Shown: positions 1 to 11,250 of the stretch, piece by piece
Layout: each line of letters begins with the position of its first letter
How positions within the stretch are numbered: position 1 is the first letter of the stretch
Assembly (NCBI RefSeq): GCF_040954645.1
Contig: NC_092811.1
Coordinates: forward strand, 119,299,343 to 119,363,342
Source: Diabrotica undecimpunctata
Taxonomy: Eukaryota; Arthropoda; Insecta; Coleoptera; Chrysomelidae
Length of the DNA stretch: 64,000 nucleotides
Direction of reading: 5' to 3'
Made by a program: the position numbers and the translations under genes
Notes under the pieces: generated by a model
The model's input: the letters and a program-made list of their open reading frames with translations, nothing else
Database searches by the model: none
Told to the model about the DNA's origin: nothing

Positions 1-46
1 GTAGTTTATTTCCCAAGTTCACATTTATTTCCTCCAATGAAATTTA

Positions 47-1784
47 CAGGGTGAGTCATAACTATTGGGACATAGACTAAGGAAAGGTTATTTGGACCAA
101 AATATGGCTATTGGGCCAAATATGCCTTTATAAAATGTTGCTGAGAAAAAAGATACAGGGTGTTAAAGTTAATTTTTGTTTTTCGTTTTTTGCTAATAGT
201 TTCCCTGTATATTTATAAATTGCTATTAAAATTGGCACAGAGGCATAATCTTAGACAAGAAATAGTATTTTATTTACAATTCCACTATCAAATACCAAAC
301 TAATAAACAAAGTTGCAACTAACGTAAGGTTTCCGTTTTGACGATAAATCAAAACTAAACACACTTTAACTTAAAAGAACTCGCAAAAACTCAAACCAAA
401 TGTTCTACATGGTCTCCTCCTATTTTTATGCCTTTTCTAATTCTTTTTATAAAGGATTTTCGGACGTTAAAAAAAATATTATTCTGTCTCCTTATAAGAT
501 TAGCTGCATTTTGAATGTATCTCCAAAGTTCGCCTCGTGTATTAATTTCATTGGCATAAACTAAGGACTTCATATGTCTCCAAAAATAAAAATTTAGCGG
601 GTTGTACTCAGGACTTCTTGGTGGCCATTGAAAATCACTGTCTCTGCCAATCCATCGTTGAGGAAATACGTCATTAAGATGATTTCTAACAGCTAATGAA
701 AAATGAAGTGGCGCTCGATCCTGCATAAACCACATTTTTCTTCTTACATCCAGTGACAGATCATCTAAAATATCACTAAGAGTATTTTCCAAAAAGAATA
801 AATAAGAATCTCCATTTAAATTCGGAGGAAGAACATAAGGCCCTAGTAGTTGGTCGCCTATAATGCCACACCAAATATTCAATTTAAACTCATGCTGAAA
901 ATGTCCAGCTTTAATAGCATGCGGGTTTTCTTCTTCCCAATAATGATTATTTCGCCAATTAAAAACCCCTCATCTGGTAAAAGTTGCTTCGTCGGTGAAC
1001 ACAATATTCTTAATAAAGTGTCTGTCATTGCGATGTTTATTCAGAATACGTTGGTAAAACTGTAACCGTCGTGGAAGATCTGTTGGAAGTAAATTTTGAA
1101 CAGGAGTGAAGTGATAAGGATGGAGGTTCTCTTTTTTTTAGAATTCTAACAATAGACGACTGACTTACTCCTGTTGCTGCTGATAGATGTCGTGAACTTA
1201 TTTCAGGATTTTCATCTACTCGAACCAAAAGTTCTGTCACTGTCACATCAAAAATTTTTGACTCTGAACAAATGACATTTACCAACAACAATTATCTGAC
1301 AGTCCAAAGCATACTTTTCATAAATGAAATAATATTTGAAATCCTTTTTTAAGACTCTAAGCAGTTCGACTGCGTTTTTATCGAAAACGGTTGAAATTAT
1401 CATGTTTAAACAAGAGTACCAATTTTACGTAATAATGATGTTTACGTTATATTTTCTAAGAAAAATTACTAAAAAGTTTCATCAGAAAAAGTTTAGACTC
1501 AATTTGATCATTAGGAATGATCCACGTGGCGCCCTCTATGACAAAACGTAAAATTGTAAATAAAATACTATTTCTTGTCTAAGATTATGCCTCTGTGCCA
1601 ATTTTGATAGCAATTTATAAATATACAGGGAAACTATTAGCAAAAAACGAAAAACAAAAATTAACTTTAACACCCTGTATCTTTTTTCTCGGCCATTTTA
1701 TTAAGGCATATTTGGCCCAATAGCCATATTTTGGTCCAAATAACCTGTCCTTAGTCTATGTCCCAATAGTTATGACTCACCCTG
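47..1784 (-). mobile_element. DD41D mariner-like transposon with ~235-bp terminal inverted repeats
   Basis: The element starts CAGGGTGAGTCATAACTATT and ends with the reverse complement of that sequence. TA lies on both sides (45-46 and 1785-1786), the TSD expected for the Tc1/mariner superfamily. The inverted repeats run over about 47-281 and 1552-1784 and differ at only a handful of positions. The transposase remnant is on the minus strand. Long, well-matched TIRs around a broken transposase suggest mobilisation by a transposase supplied in trans. Confidence 0.9.
391..1291 (-). pseudogene. Transposase remnant, Tc1/mariner superfamily, DD41D type
   Basis: This is the cut-and-paste transposase of the enclosing element. 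The 1037-1291 part carries the helix-turn-helix segment (ENPEISSRHLSAATGVSQSS). The 391-882 part carries the catalytic core: NIWCGIIGDQLLGPY, then QDRAPLH with the second Asp, then WPPRSPEYNPLNFYFW. The stretch between them encodes the first catalytic motif (FTDEATFTR) in a shifted frame with at least one stop. There are 41 residues from the second Asp to the position of the third catalytic Asp, which here is Asn (PLN instead of the PLD seen in the copy at 36318-37403). The gene is therefore catalytically dead as well as frameshifted. In many insect genomes such proteins are labelled DUF4817 plus DDE. Confidence 0.85.
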
Positions 1785-1786
1785 TA

Positions 1787-2867
1787 CATATTTAATATCT
1801 CCCGAGTTGTTTTAAAATCACCAACTCCCAAATTTTTAGGCCAGACAGCACGCAGAAGTGAAATGCTGGTTTTTCTCGGAGATTTTCAAAATTATTACGA
1901 TGTATTAAAATAAATGGTATCCACTGGTACTGTTTGACAAATATACTACTGTTTTAAAGAAAAACTCACTTCTTTTACTTCTAGATAGAATATTTTCAGT
2001 TTGCCCTCATCAGTTTCAGGAAATTACTACAGTTAAAATTCCCATTATTATTTTTCATAAAAAGAAGTGTCAGTAGCATCCACTAATCGCGACGATATTT
2101 CATACAAAATCCCCTAAAATTTTTTTAGTTAAAAAATCATCTCCGTTCTTTCACCGTCGTGCGCTAACTGGCTACGAGTTAAAGCCCGATTTAGCTTGTC
2201 ATAGAACTGACAAGCGAACTCTAATGGAGTCATAAATCAATCACCACCAATTTATTAACAGCCGCAAATCAGGCACACACACAATAATTTAACATCGGCT
2301 GTCTTGACATGAGCGTCGGTTGCAATCGTAGTCCATCTCTGCTCTGCCTTTTGTTGGGTCTTCAGGCCTGGATATTGCTCAAGGAAAGGATTTCTAATGT
2401 GATAATTTTCTTTCTTTATTATTATTTAGTTCCAGAATACTCTTGAATATGTAAATTAGAGAGTAATATGTATAACATAGTTAAACCTTCGTTAATTTAT
2501 ACAGTGTGGAAACCAGTTATGGAATAAAATTGTTTTTGTCCTTATTTAAAAAAAAAATATAAAGAACGCTAAGACCCATCAACTTTTGAATACACTACTC
2601 AACAATTGAAGTGGATAATTTTAAAATTCCTAAAATTAACATATAAAACTATTTTTAAAATAATTGCCTGTACTATACTCTATATTGCCTATCTTTATTG
2701 CCAATACTTTTTGCATGTGGTTTTTTTCTCCCTATTCTTATCGGCCCTTATCTCGTACAAAGAGAGACATGTTGTTCCAAACATGAATATATCATTAGTA
2801 TAAAAGTGCTTGTATTGGCTTTACCAGTTGTCAATAAGTCAAGAAATCTATTTATCACAAAAACGTT
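1787..2867. other. Non-coding stretch, no gene recognised
   Basis: AT-rich sequence with no coding region I can support. TATACAGTGTGG near 2499-2510 resembles a Tc1-type terminus and could be the left end of the following transposon, but I could not find a convincing inverted partner. Confidence 0.4.
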
Positions 2868-3869
2868 ATGCCGCAAAGACGTTTAGAACTAGTGCAGCTC
2901 GAGCAATTAGTTCGTTGGATCCAACAAGGCATAACTCAACAAGAGGTTGCTATGAGGCTAAATGTGTCGCAAAGTGTGATAAGTCGTACATGGAATCGGT
3001 ATGTAGCAACTGGTTCTGCAACATACAGGCATGGAGGAGGAAGAGAACGATCTACAACTCGTCGGCAAGACCGTTTTGTAGTTCTGACGGCAAGAAGAAA
3101 CCCAAGATTCACGGCTTCCAGAATTAACAGTATCTTCAGGCATGCGACTGGACGAGCGATTTCCAGTCAAACTGTCAGAAGACGGTTACATGCATTCAAT
3201 TTAAGGGCTAGACGGCGCGCTACCCATCCACGACTAACTAGGGAGCAGCGTGCATGCAGATATCGCTGGGCGATGGAACACTATCAGTGAAATTTCAAAA
3301 ATTGGAGGAATGGTCTCTTTAATGACGAATCCAGATTTCGTTTGTATACGAATGATGGCCGAATATCGGTGTGGAGGGAAAGAGGACAGCGTTACAATGA
3401 AAATCTGAGAGTCCCAACCACTCTTTTTGAAGGTGGACTTAGTCGTCCTAATTAATGGGACAGTGACTACTACACGATATCGACACAGAGTCATAGTACC
3501 AATAGTTGTTCCATTTTTTGGTGCAATAGGCGGACAATTTGTTCTGATTGATGATAATGCTCGCCTCACCGTGCGAGAATCGTCAACGAGTGTATAGAAG
3601 CTCATTGCATTACAAGAATGGAGTGGCCACCATGTTCACCTGATATGAATTGCATCGAATATGTTTGGGCCGAAATGTCTAGGCAAAACAGGCTCCTTCA
3701 ACCGCCCCAAACCTTAAATCAGTTGGCCAATACATTACGCGCGATTTGGGAACGTATACCGCAGCAGTTCATCAATAATTTAATAAGAGGTCTTCCAAAT
3801 AGAGTTAAAGCACTAAGGCGACACAGAGGTGGACCCACACACTATGAATTTTTCTTTTCGGGATATTAG
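2868..3869 (+). pseudogene. Tc1-like transposase remnant (DD34E type)
   Basis: The reading frame opens MPQRRLELVQLEQLVRWIQQ, followed by an HTH segment with VAMRLNVSQSVISRTW at about residues 27-42, both typical of Tc1-like transposases. It meets a stop at 3288-3290. Just after that comes LFNDESRFRLYTNDGR, the first catalytic Asp motif. A region with frameshifts and stops follows (FEGG, then a DDNARL motif with the second Asp). The frame reopens at 3618 with EWPPCSPDMNCIEYVW, which holds the catalytic Glu, and runs to 3869. The gene is full length but broken by several lesions. Termini were not securely found. Confidence 0.85.
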
Positions 3870-4445
3870 AAATTGAGCAAAAATAGAAATTTTAGGTTGT
3901 TAATTTTACAATTTTTGTTTATTTTCTATTTTTTTTTTCTTAAAGAATTTCTTTCTTTCGGTTCATCTGTATGAAATACGAAGTAAAAATAAATCTTTAT
4001 TTCTATCATTACATTTTTCTATTTGACCTTATAACCATAAATTTAAACATACAGGATTCACAGAAGTCTAGCATAGTCCATAATCTTTATTTTTAATTAA
4101 ACACTCTGTATATTTTTATAATCTTAAAAGCTCATTATTTCTTTCATCTTATATTTAATGCATTGTTTACGCTATATAGTCTTATTAAAGCATCCTGCTA
4201 AACTATTTGCTCTTTGTACTCAATCTCTTACTTCTTTTTCAATGTCTCTATAGCTGGACAGTGTAATACTTTATTTTCATTACTTGTTTAATGCTAACGT
4301 CATCGATTTTTAGTTTACGTCTTAATGGATCTTTACTAATTACTACTGTTTTATTTTTCTCGATAGAAGTCGATAGAATACACCGTTTTCTAGTCTTTTA
4401 GTTTTGTACTTTATGGTATTCAAATATAACAATAATTCAACAAGA
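3870..4445. other. Non-coding stretch, no gene recognised
   Basis: AT-rich flank between two transposase remnants. It probably contains the right end of the Tc1-like element: ACACTCTGTATA at about 4101-4112 is a candidate terminus. No coding content was recognised. Confidence 0.35.
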
Positions 4446-6295
4446 ATGGTTTCTTCTAATGAGGAATACGCTGATATGCTTTAGTTTATGGCGAAAAGAA
4501 GTGTAACGCTTGAGTAGCACAACGTAGATACCCTGGAAAATTTCCCATTCGTGATCCTACTCACTCGACATTTACAGATCTTGTAGTATTTGAAAATCCT
4601 TTGGATATATATTGAAATCCCCTCGTATTTGTTAAATATCAAAGAATAATCTTAGTGTATTTCATTTCCCATTCGTACGTATTAAAACACCAAATTCTTC
4701 CAATTCATCTTTACGTCGCCGAAATTAATGTAAACCATTTTATAGTTTGTTTATATTTCACAAGATGCGTATTTTGTCGGTATTCTTTGATGGAAGCCTC
4801 TTTTAGGATATTCTGCGTTTCAAATAAATATTTCAGTTTATATGTTTTGTTTACACCAAGATTGTGCGAATAAATTTTAAAAGTAAGTGTTCACTCTTGC
4901 TAAGGCTGGACGCTGTTAAAGGCGTGTTTAGTTTTATTGAAGTCCGAATTTATTTTCAAAATATTTTTGTTTTCCTTTTTTGTCATGGAAATATAGTATA
5001 AAGTGACAGTAGCAGTTAAATGTGTAGTATTGAACAGTCAATAGTTGCAGTTTAAGTGAGGTTCCAGAAGGTGAGGAACAAGAATCGTTGTTCCCATCCT
5101 CGTTTTGTTTCTGCCTGGTTGTCATCCCAGGCTTTTTGGCAGTTTGGAGATGAATTTGTTCATGTTCAGATATTTCCAATCCAGTTTCTGCTCCCAGAGA
5201 TTTTAATGGATCCAGTTCCCGACCCCAGACATGCAGAGTGAAATTTAAGGTCACTTTTTGTGTTAAATTTTAAAGTCAAGATAGACATTTAAAAAAAAAT
5301 AATAATTGCTTTCATTATTTAAAAAGATAATTTTTATTTGCAATAATTTTTTTATTTGCCACAGTTTATAGCTCAGTAACATTTGTAAGTTTTTGTAGCA
5401 TCTCCCGAGTTTGTTAATGAATGGAACACATGTAAGTTTTCTTTGTTATTTTTGGTGTAAATCTCTGTAACTACTAATTTAGTAATTCAGATATTATCTG
5501 TATTTTTGTAACTGTTTGTAGTGAGACACAATAAATGTTTAGTTTATCTCTCTGAACCATTTTGTTTATTTTAGAAAAGTCTCCTAACTCCTGTTTGTGT
5601 TCTTCATTTTAGGAAAAAAGAGCTTTCTTTCCTTAAGATTCTTCTAAGCGGCGTCCTTATTTCAAATAGTTAGAGGTCTTTCCTGTTGTTTCTTTTGTTC
5701 TTTTGTCCAGGAGATTTATATAAGTATCCATTTGTTTCATTTTTTTTTAGTTGCCCCAATCCGACCCATTGCCATTTAACTTATCGACCCAGCTCTCCAA
5801 ACAAACCCTGAGTGCCGTTCGCACAGTTTCGTTTATTTTGCTTGCCGTATCTCCACCCCCAGTAATTTCTGTCCCAATTTTCAAACCCCTATAATTATAA
5901 TCTATGTGGTAGGCAAAATATTTCGTTACAATCGTCATCAACAATTCAGACAAACAGGTTTAGTGGTCCCAAAAAATAATGAAAGACTGCAACATGCTAA
6001 TGTAACAGCAGCACATGAAGATGTTATTATAATGGTAATTGAGGAAAATCCAGAAATTAGTGTTCGAAGACTATCTGCCATGTATCCCACAATTTCAAAA
6101 TCTTCCGTAGCAAATATCTTACACAACGAAAATTTAAATCCTTTTTATTTTACAAAGGTATAAGCACTGCTACAAGGAAATTTTCCTGCTCGTGAAGAAT
6201 TCACTAGATGGTTACAAAATCAGAAAAATCAAAATAAAGATTTTTCAGATACATTTTGTTTTGCGACAAAGCTACATTCACAAAAAATGGAATTT
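4446..6295 (+). pseudogene. DD41D mariner transposase fragment split by a solo LTR
   Basis: The N-terminal part (4446-4581) reads NEEYADML, then YPGKFPIRDPTHSTFTD, like the start of DUF4817-type transposases. The same reading frame resumes after the LTR at 5935 with HQQFRQTGLVVPKNNERLQ, followed by the second HTH part (EENPEISVRRLSAM). It decays after a stop at about 6161-6163 into FPAREEFTRWL and, in another frame, CDKATFTKNGI, which is the first catalytic motif. Removing 4582-5934 and keeping one copy of the 4-bp TSD rejoins the codons in frame (FTDLHQQF). The rest of the catalytic domain is missing after 6295, where LINE fragments begin. Confidence 0.85.
4582..5930 (-). repeat. Solo LTR of LTR family A (copy 3)
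   Basis: On the minus strand it begins TGTAACGAAATATTTTGCCT and ends in ...ACTACA, the TG...CA signature of a retrotransposon LTR. It is flanked by ATCT (4578-4581) and ATCG (5931-5934), a 4-bp TSD with one mismatch. It aligns along its length with copies at 11774-13330 and 59587-61263. Shared blocks include TTTTGCCTACCA, GAACAAATTCATCTCCAAAC (shared with copy 1), GCCTTTAACAGCG and ATACGAGGGG (the last two shared with copy 2). No gag-pol lies beside it, so it is probably a recombination product. Confidence 0.85.
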
Positions 6296-6339
6296 TAGTC
6301 TTAACGTTGTTCAAGAATTTAAGCATTAGCACAGGTTTA

Positions 6340-6640
6340 GCATAAACTATAGTAGTATAAGAGACTATAGTAAAAAGTATCACTTTGTACAGCTGTGAGG
6401 TATGACCACTGAAAGAAAAAACACGGACGGAAATGAATTTTTTGAGAAGAGCCGCAGGAAGATCTAGAAGAGAAAGGAGTAGCAATGAATGCATTAAAGA
6501 AATAATAGGAATCAAACGATCAATCAGAGATGACCTAACAACAAAACAACTTATCTGTTTCGGACACATACAAATAATGGGTGAACAACGAATACCAAAA
6601 GAAATAATAAAATGGCAACCAGAAGGAAAGAGAAAACGTT
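6340..6640 (+). pseudogene. LINE reverse-transcriptase C-terminal fragment
   Basis: Reads SCEV-PLKEKTR then MNFLRRAAGRSRRERSSNE, KQLICFGHIQIM and KEIIKWQPEGKRKRSRG. This is the post-RT tail seen in the better copies at 30964-32376 and 53176-53890 (CEVWPLKDRSEKMLRATEMD, LRWYGHVRRM). It is 5'-truncated, damaged, and cut off where it meets a minus-strand fragment of the same clade. Confidence 0.75.
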
Positions 6641-6644
6641 CGCG

Positions 6645-6960
6645 TGGTATGCTGTCCTCTTCTGGTGATTTTCTATTTTTTAATTTCCTTAATGCCTCCT
6701 TCACCTCTTTCTCCTCAATATTTATGTCTTCGTTTGTCGTCACCTCTGGTGTTCGTGATTCATTATCGTCAGCTTTAGCAAATAGGGATCGAAAGTAGTT
6801 TACCCATGTTTCCTTATGAATGTGTTTCGTTTTTATTAGTTCGTTCATCTCTTTTCATTGCCCTCTGATCATATTTCTTTTTGTGTTCCGTAAAAGTCGT
6901 GTTCCATCTGTTTTGAGAAGCTCTCCAGTGTTTCCTAGCATTTATTTTTCAAGTGAGTAA
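6645..6960 (-). pseudogene. LINE endonuclease-RT linker fragment
   Basis: The minus-strand frame reads KHIHKETWVNYFRSLFA, then EEKEVKEALRKLKNRKSPEE, which matches the linker just before the RT domain of APE-type LINEs (compare EVEEAIKRMKSRKAVGPD at 19465). Upstream codons (LLKTDGTRLLRNTKRN) are degenerate. It lies tail-to-tail against the + strand fragment at 6340-6640, which marks a rearranged junction at about 6645. Confidence 0.65.
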
Positions 6961-7837
6961 TACAATATTTTGCGATCTCAAATATAAAATGTTCTTCTCA
7001 AATTGTTTAAAATTGTGACGCCACTCCATATCTATTTCTATTGTCTATAAAATATTTCGTGGAACTACTCGCCACTGCATTTGAAACTAGCTGTACTTAC
7101 ATGTAATTCCCTAATTAAAAATTCAAGACTAATTGACAAATTAACGCGCTGTACAATTTATCTTAGACACAAAACGTCTCTTTATTTTACGACGTAAACC
7201 CAAACATATGATCATTTACTTTGTGTTTATAAGGAAGCATTCACCTGCATTTATGTAAACTGTTCTAAACGCTAAAATAGTCCGAAATGTGTGACACCAT
7301 TTTACTTCCCTTTGTTCACCGCGACAGCATTTTACTGGAATTAAATTTGTTTTCTAACATTATGTACACAGTATTTGTGGCTACTAAATAACATTCAGAA
7401 TTCACAACTGGAATATACTTTTGAGTTGGGTTTCAGATGCAGACATGGTCACATAATAACGGTGGTTAATTTGCCGTCAAAATGAACTTCAGATGTGCAT
7501 TCTCTTCAATCGCCCGCCGAGTTCTTGTAATTAAAGTATATTTTGTTACAATGTTATAATCCACAGGTGATTTCTGTAGTTACTGAATTAACATAAAAAT
7601 AAAAGCATAAAAAACAAATACAGTAAAGAAAAATTATAAGAAAAGAGACATATATTAATCAAAAAGTGGATTAAAATAAAAAAAAATTATATATTTTAGA
7701 AAATTTAATAATTAACAAAAATAAATAAAAGGAACTAAATGCGACTGATAAAAGGAAAATGCACAGCTAATAACATCCTAAATAATAACAAATATTTCTT
7801 ATATACAGTGCATTCATAAAATGTGGAAACTATCTAT
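6961..7837. other. Non-coding stretch, no gene recognised
   Basis: AT-rich sequence without supported coding content, RNA gene or clear repeat structure. Confidence 0.4.
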
Positions 7838-7867
7838 TATCTCATGACTTAATTATGTTCAGAGTTA

Positions 7868-7998
7868 GAGATAGTGCAAACACTCCTGACCATGGAGCTG
7901 CGCGAAGGCGGAGTCAAAATTTACGTAAAGGCAGAAAGGTTCTATTGTAAACCAAATTTCGTCTACTGCGCTGTGGTCAGAAGTGTTTGCATTATCTC
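7868..7998. mobile_element. 131-bp MITE with ~25-bp TIRs and TA duplication
   Basis: It starts GAGATAGTGCAAACACTCCT, and its end is the inverse (GTTTGCATTATCTC) with two or so mismatches. It is flanked by TA at 7866-7867 and 7999-8000. The empty site is preserved in the opposite arm of the surrounding snap-back repeat, where CAGAGTTAAAGCTCTG is uninterrupted. That shows directly that this is an insertion duplicating TA, as Tc1/mariner transposase would make. Confidence 0.88.
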
Positions 7999-8385
7999 TA
8001 AAGCTCTGACAGGTCGATTTTTATTTTTGTTTTTTAACCTTTTTGGAAAAAAAAAATAACTTTTACCACCCCTCTTACTTGGCAGATATGACGTCATCGA
8101 TAATTTTTTTAAATCAAATATTCTGTAACAATATTCTGTATCGTACAACAATTGCCACTCCTTTCGAGCATTTGTTGTAATTATGTTATTTATTTGTGTT
8201 TAATATGAAATGACTTCTTTAATAAGTTTATTTGTAAAATAAATTTTGAATTAAATTTTAAGATTTACGACCACTGGTTTCCGTTACACTCTGTATACTG
8301 AAGTTTGAATGTGATGAATTTGGTACGGTTGTACTCAGAAAAATATCGGTTTTTAATTTTTTGGTTAAAAATATGTTCTTTCTAT

Positions 8386-8671
8386 ATATATACACCGGTA
8401 TTTAGGCGCCACGCCCTTCCGGTAGGGATCTATGGAGGAGTATCACCGAGCCCCAAGCCCTTATCTCTTGCCGTACTGCTCCCCCATAGGCTGATCAGAC
8501 ACCAGCATATTCTAGTCTAAGCCGCAGATTCATCAAGGATTTTAAACTGCTGCGTTAGCCTTTCTTATTTTTCTGTACATCAAGCTGGGGCTCGAACCCA
8601 CATCCACTCAACCATTCGACAGTGAAGCGAATGAGAATCGGCCGCCTAGCCCGCTTGGCTATCTAACCGAC
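8386..8671 (-). mobile_element. tRNA-derived SINE (286 bp)
   Basis: Flanked by a perfect 12-bp TSD, TGTTCTTTCTAT, at 8374-8385 and 8672-8683. On the minus strand the head is tRNA-like, with an A-box-like TAGCCAAGCGGGCTA (8647-8661) and a B-box GGTTCGAGCCC (8587-8597). A unique body follows, and the element ends in a short TATATATA tail. It is not a functional tRNA, since there is no closed acceptor stem. It would be transcribed by Pol III and mobilised by a LINE. Confidence 0.9.
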
Positions 8672-8870
8672 TGTTCTTTCTATTTAAAAAAATTATTGAT
8701 TAAGTCACATCTGCTAAGACAGTGGGGGGTCAAAGATTTTTTTTCCAAAAAGGTTACAAAACAAAAATAAAAATCGACCTATCAGAGCTTTAACTCTGAA
8801 AATAATTAAGTCATGAGATAATAAGACTCAGGTATATCCTTTCGGAGTAAGGGGTAAAGTTTTCTAGGGA

Positions 8871-9316
8871 TTAATCAATGTTTTTATGTATGATAAATGC
8901 GACGTCATATTGATGAAAAGAGTTATTTTCTCCTCCAGAGAAGTAGATAATATGGTCACCAATTTCTAGTCTTTCTGTACCGGGCCATCTTACTTCGCTC
9001 AGTCCCAACGTTTTAATAGTATTCCTGCTCATTTCTTGATTTATATTATGGACCTTTCCTTTTCTTAGTAGGCTTCGAATATTCCATGTTCTATGTTTTT
9101 GTTGTAGCAAGTCCGGAGATTTTTCGCTTAATTTAAGAAGCGCCGACAGCCATTGTTGATTTTACTTGACATGATGAGTATTTTTTTAAGACATTCATAA
9201 AGGATATTTAATGCAGTAGTTTCTTCTTGCTTTCTACAGCCTGATGCCATTGACCTTATTGGTTCTTCATGTTCGTCCCTTTTGGGGGAATTTTTTTTCA
9301 TAAATTGTTTAAACAT
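8871..9316 (-). pseudogene. LINE apurinic endonuclease N-terminal fragment
   Basis: The frame ending at 8871 reads TWNIRSLLRKGKVHN, then IKTLGLSEVRWPGTERLEI and HIIYFSGGEN. This is the start of the EEP/APE endonuclease common in insect LINEs often annotated craniofacial development protein 2-like. Upstream codons (9128-9316) are less certain. The reading frame ends after about 80 residues and the remaining endonuclease and RT are absent. Confidence 0.75.
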
Positions 9317-10960
9317 ATTACCATGTTTATTAGATAATTAATTTATAAACAAATTACATATTTGTAATGTACGCAAAGAGTACCTACATACAAATTAAAA
9401 AAGAGGAAGATTAAAATCCGTTGAGTAGATCCGAAGATATAAACAATTGTGGTAGTTTGAAGATGCGTTTTTATTTTTTGAACGCTTAGATTTGTAGGTT
9501 CCCCTCCACTCGCCACTATTAGTCCGTATTTTTGACAATTGACACAGGATCCTGTTAGAATACAATGTTTGTACAACTTTTTGTACAAAAACTACGAATC
9601 CTTTTCTTTCAAGTGACAAAAATTGCGTTTACCCCAAATTATCGTAGAACAACTATCAAAAAAGGATTTTGCGTTGTAAAAAGTTTTCTTCAATTTGTTT
9701 TTTTATGTATATTGATAATTTAACTCTTAGAATTTGATTTGCTATGCGTAGAATTGCTGTATCTTTAATATGTTCCGACTAATGTTACTGCAAAAAAAGG
9801 TCTCTAAGATAAACAAATTGAATAACTTTTAAACTAACTAATGGATCGATCTGAAATTTTAAGGGTTTATTAAGGACCACAATACCCAACTTTGGGTAGA
9901 ATAACAAATGCCTGGGTTGATTTTTTACAATAATTATGAAAAAATAACGTTTTTGCCTCATTTTGCAGCTTTTTTTTAGAATTAATTTTACAACTTTTAG
10001 AAATTGCCATTTTACTGCTTTGTTTATGTTTTGAAAGATAAAGTTTTGTAATTTTAGCTTAAATATTAATCTTTTCACTGATAAGCGAAAAATCGAAAAA
10101 ATGGCATCTTTTACATTAAATTATTAATAATTAAAAAAAGACGCCGAAATTTGTGCGAAAACAGATAGGTTTTCTTTTTATAAACCTATAATAACTAAAA
10201 AAAATATCAGATATCTGGATTAGTCACTGTCCCGAACAGGGTCTCTTTTTTGCTTATTTCCTGTAGTAAAGGTTCAGCATTAAAAGAACAATAAAGACTC
10301 TGGAAAACCAGTATAATTCAGATTCACAATACATCTGCTAAATAAAATTAACAAATAATGATTTTCTCGCATTCCTCCGACATGGTAATCGTCTAGACCC
10401 TTCCAAATCCAATAGATACGACATTGGATTCTGGAGTGCATTAAAATATAGTAAACATTAACTCTCTTGAGCATATAACTTTATGGTCACAAAATTCGTA
10501 TGCAAAACCTAAAACCGTTTTAGTTTAGCAATTATGACCGGAAAAGTTTGGCCCTTGTGGACTTTTTTCCAACAAATAACGAGTTTCGAAAGTGTTTTCT
10601 CTTTTAGTATGCACATTTATTTTAATTAACACAAGATTTTTAAACAGAGGCGCACATTTATGGTTTAGATAAAGCCATTAAAGCGAATAAGTTACTGATT
10701 ATGTTCGTTAACTATTATACATTTTTTTCTTTTCGTTCTGGGATGACATTTCTATATTTAAAATATAAAAAAAAATGGTTATGTCTTGGTTGTAGCAGAC
10801 CATATGTATTGGGTAGTAGATAGGGTTTTATCTGATCACTATACACGAAAATATTTTTAAATTTTAACGTTTTTCTAGGATTTATTAAACTGTTGAAGGC
10901 AGAAAACGTATCAAGGGTAGCCAAGATTCGAACTAATGAAACAATATTGTGACCAACGAA
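9317..10960. other. Non-coding stretch, no gene recognised
   Basis: About 1.6 kb of AT-rich sequence. Short open frames on either strand have low-complexity composition and no motif I recognise. Confidence 0.4.
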
Positions 10961-10964
10961 AGAC

Positions 10965-11250
10965 CAACCAAGACGAAAAAAATTAGAGATTTGGGAGAGA
11001 AAAATCTTGAGAAAAGTTTTTAATGGGATAAAGGAGGCTAACGGGGAATAGCGCAGAGGAACAAACCAGGAGCTAATGGAGATTTAAAAGAAAATTTAAA
11101 TAACGCAGAAAATCGCATGTTTTACGAATTCCAAAAGAAAGAAACGTCCTAAGAGTCCTGCAAGCAGGAGAACAAGGGAAGAAAAGATGCCCGGACCAAC
11201 ATAAAAGAAATGGGAACAAGAGACTGGAAGAATGAAGAGTACAGCGGAAA
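10965..11250 (+). pseudogene. Degenerate LINE C-terminal remnant
   Basis: Translates as LEIWERKILRKVFNGIKEAN, then RRGTNQEL. After a frame change comes SHVLRIPKERNVLRVLQAGE. These correspond to the ERKILRKIFG, ELYQLF and RWAGHIIRL regions of the copy at 51140-51935. It contains several stops and frameshifts and is an old insertion. Confidence 0.6.

Larger units (their letters stand above)
7838..8825. repeat. Large snap-back inverted repeat
   Basis: The left arm (about 7838-7867 plus 8001-8115) is matched by the inverted right arm (about 8695-8825). Examples are TTATCTCATGACTTAATTAT at the outer edge and GGTCGATTTTTATTTTTGTT inside. Take out the 131-bp MITE in the left arm and the SINE in the loop, and the arms pair across about 130 bases. 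This may be a non-autonomous DNA element, but I found no TSD at its outer ends. Confidence 0.75.

Noticed and set aside
4934..5254. 106-codon minus-strand open frame
   Set aside because: Lies entirely inside the solo LTR; corresponding regions of the other two LTR copies are not open, so it is not a conserved gene.
6340..6960. Second twin-primed LINE
   Set aside because: The inverted part lies on the 3' side of the sense fragment, the wrong side for twin priming, and no TSD was found.
8587..8671. Possible tRNA gene on the minus strand
   Set aside because: Has A and B boxes but no complete cloverleaf; the flanking 12-bp TSD and extra body show a SINE.
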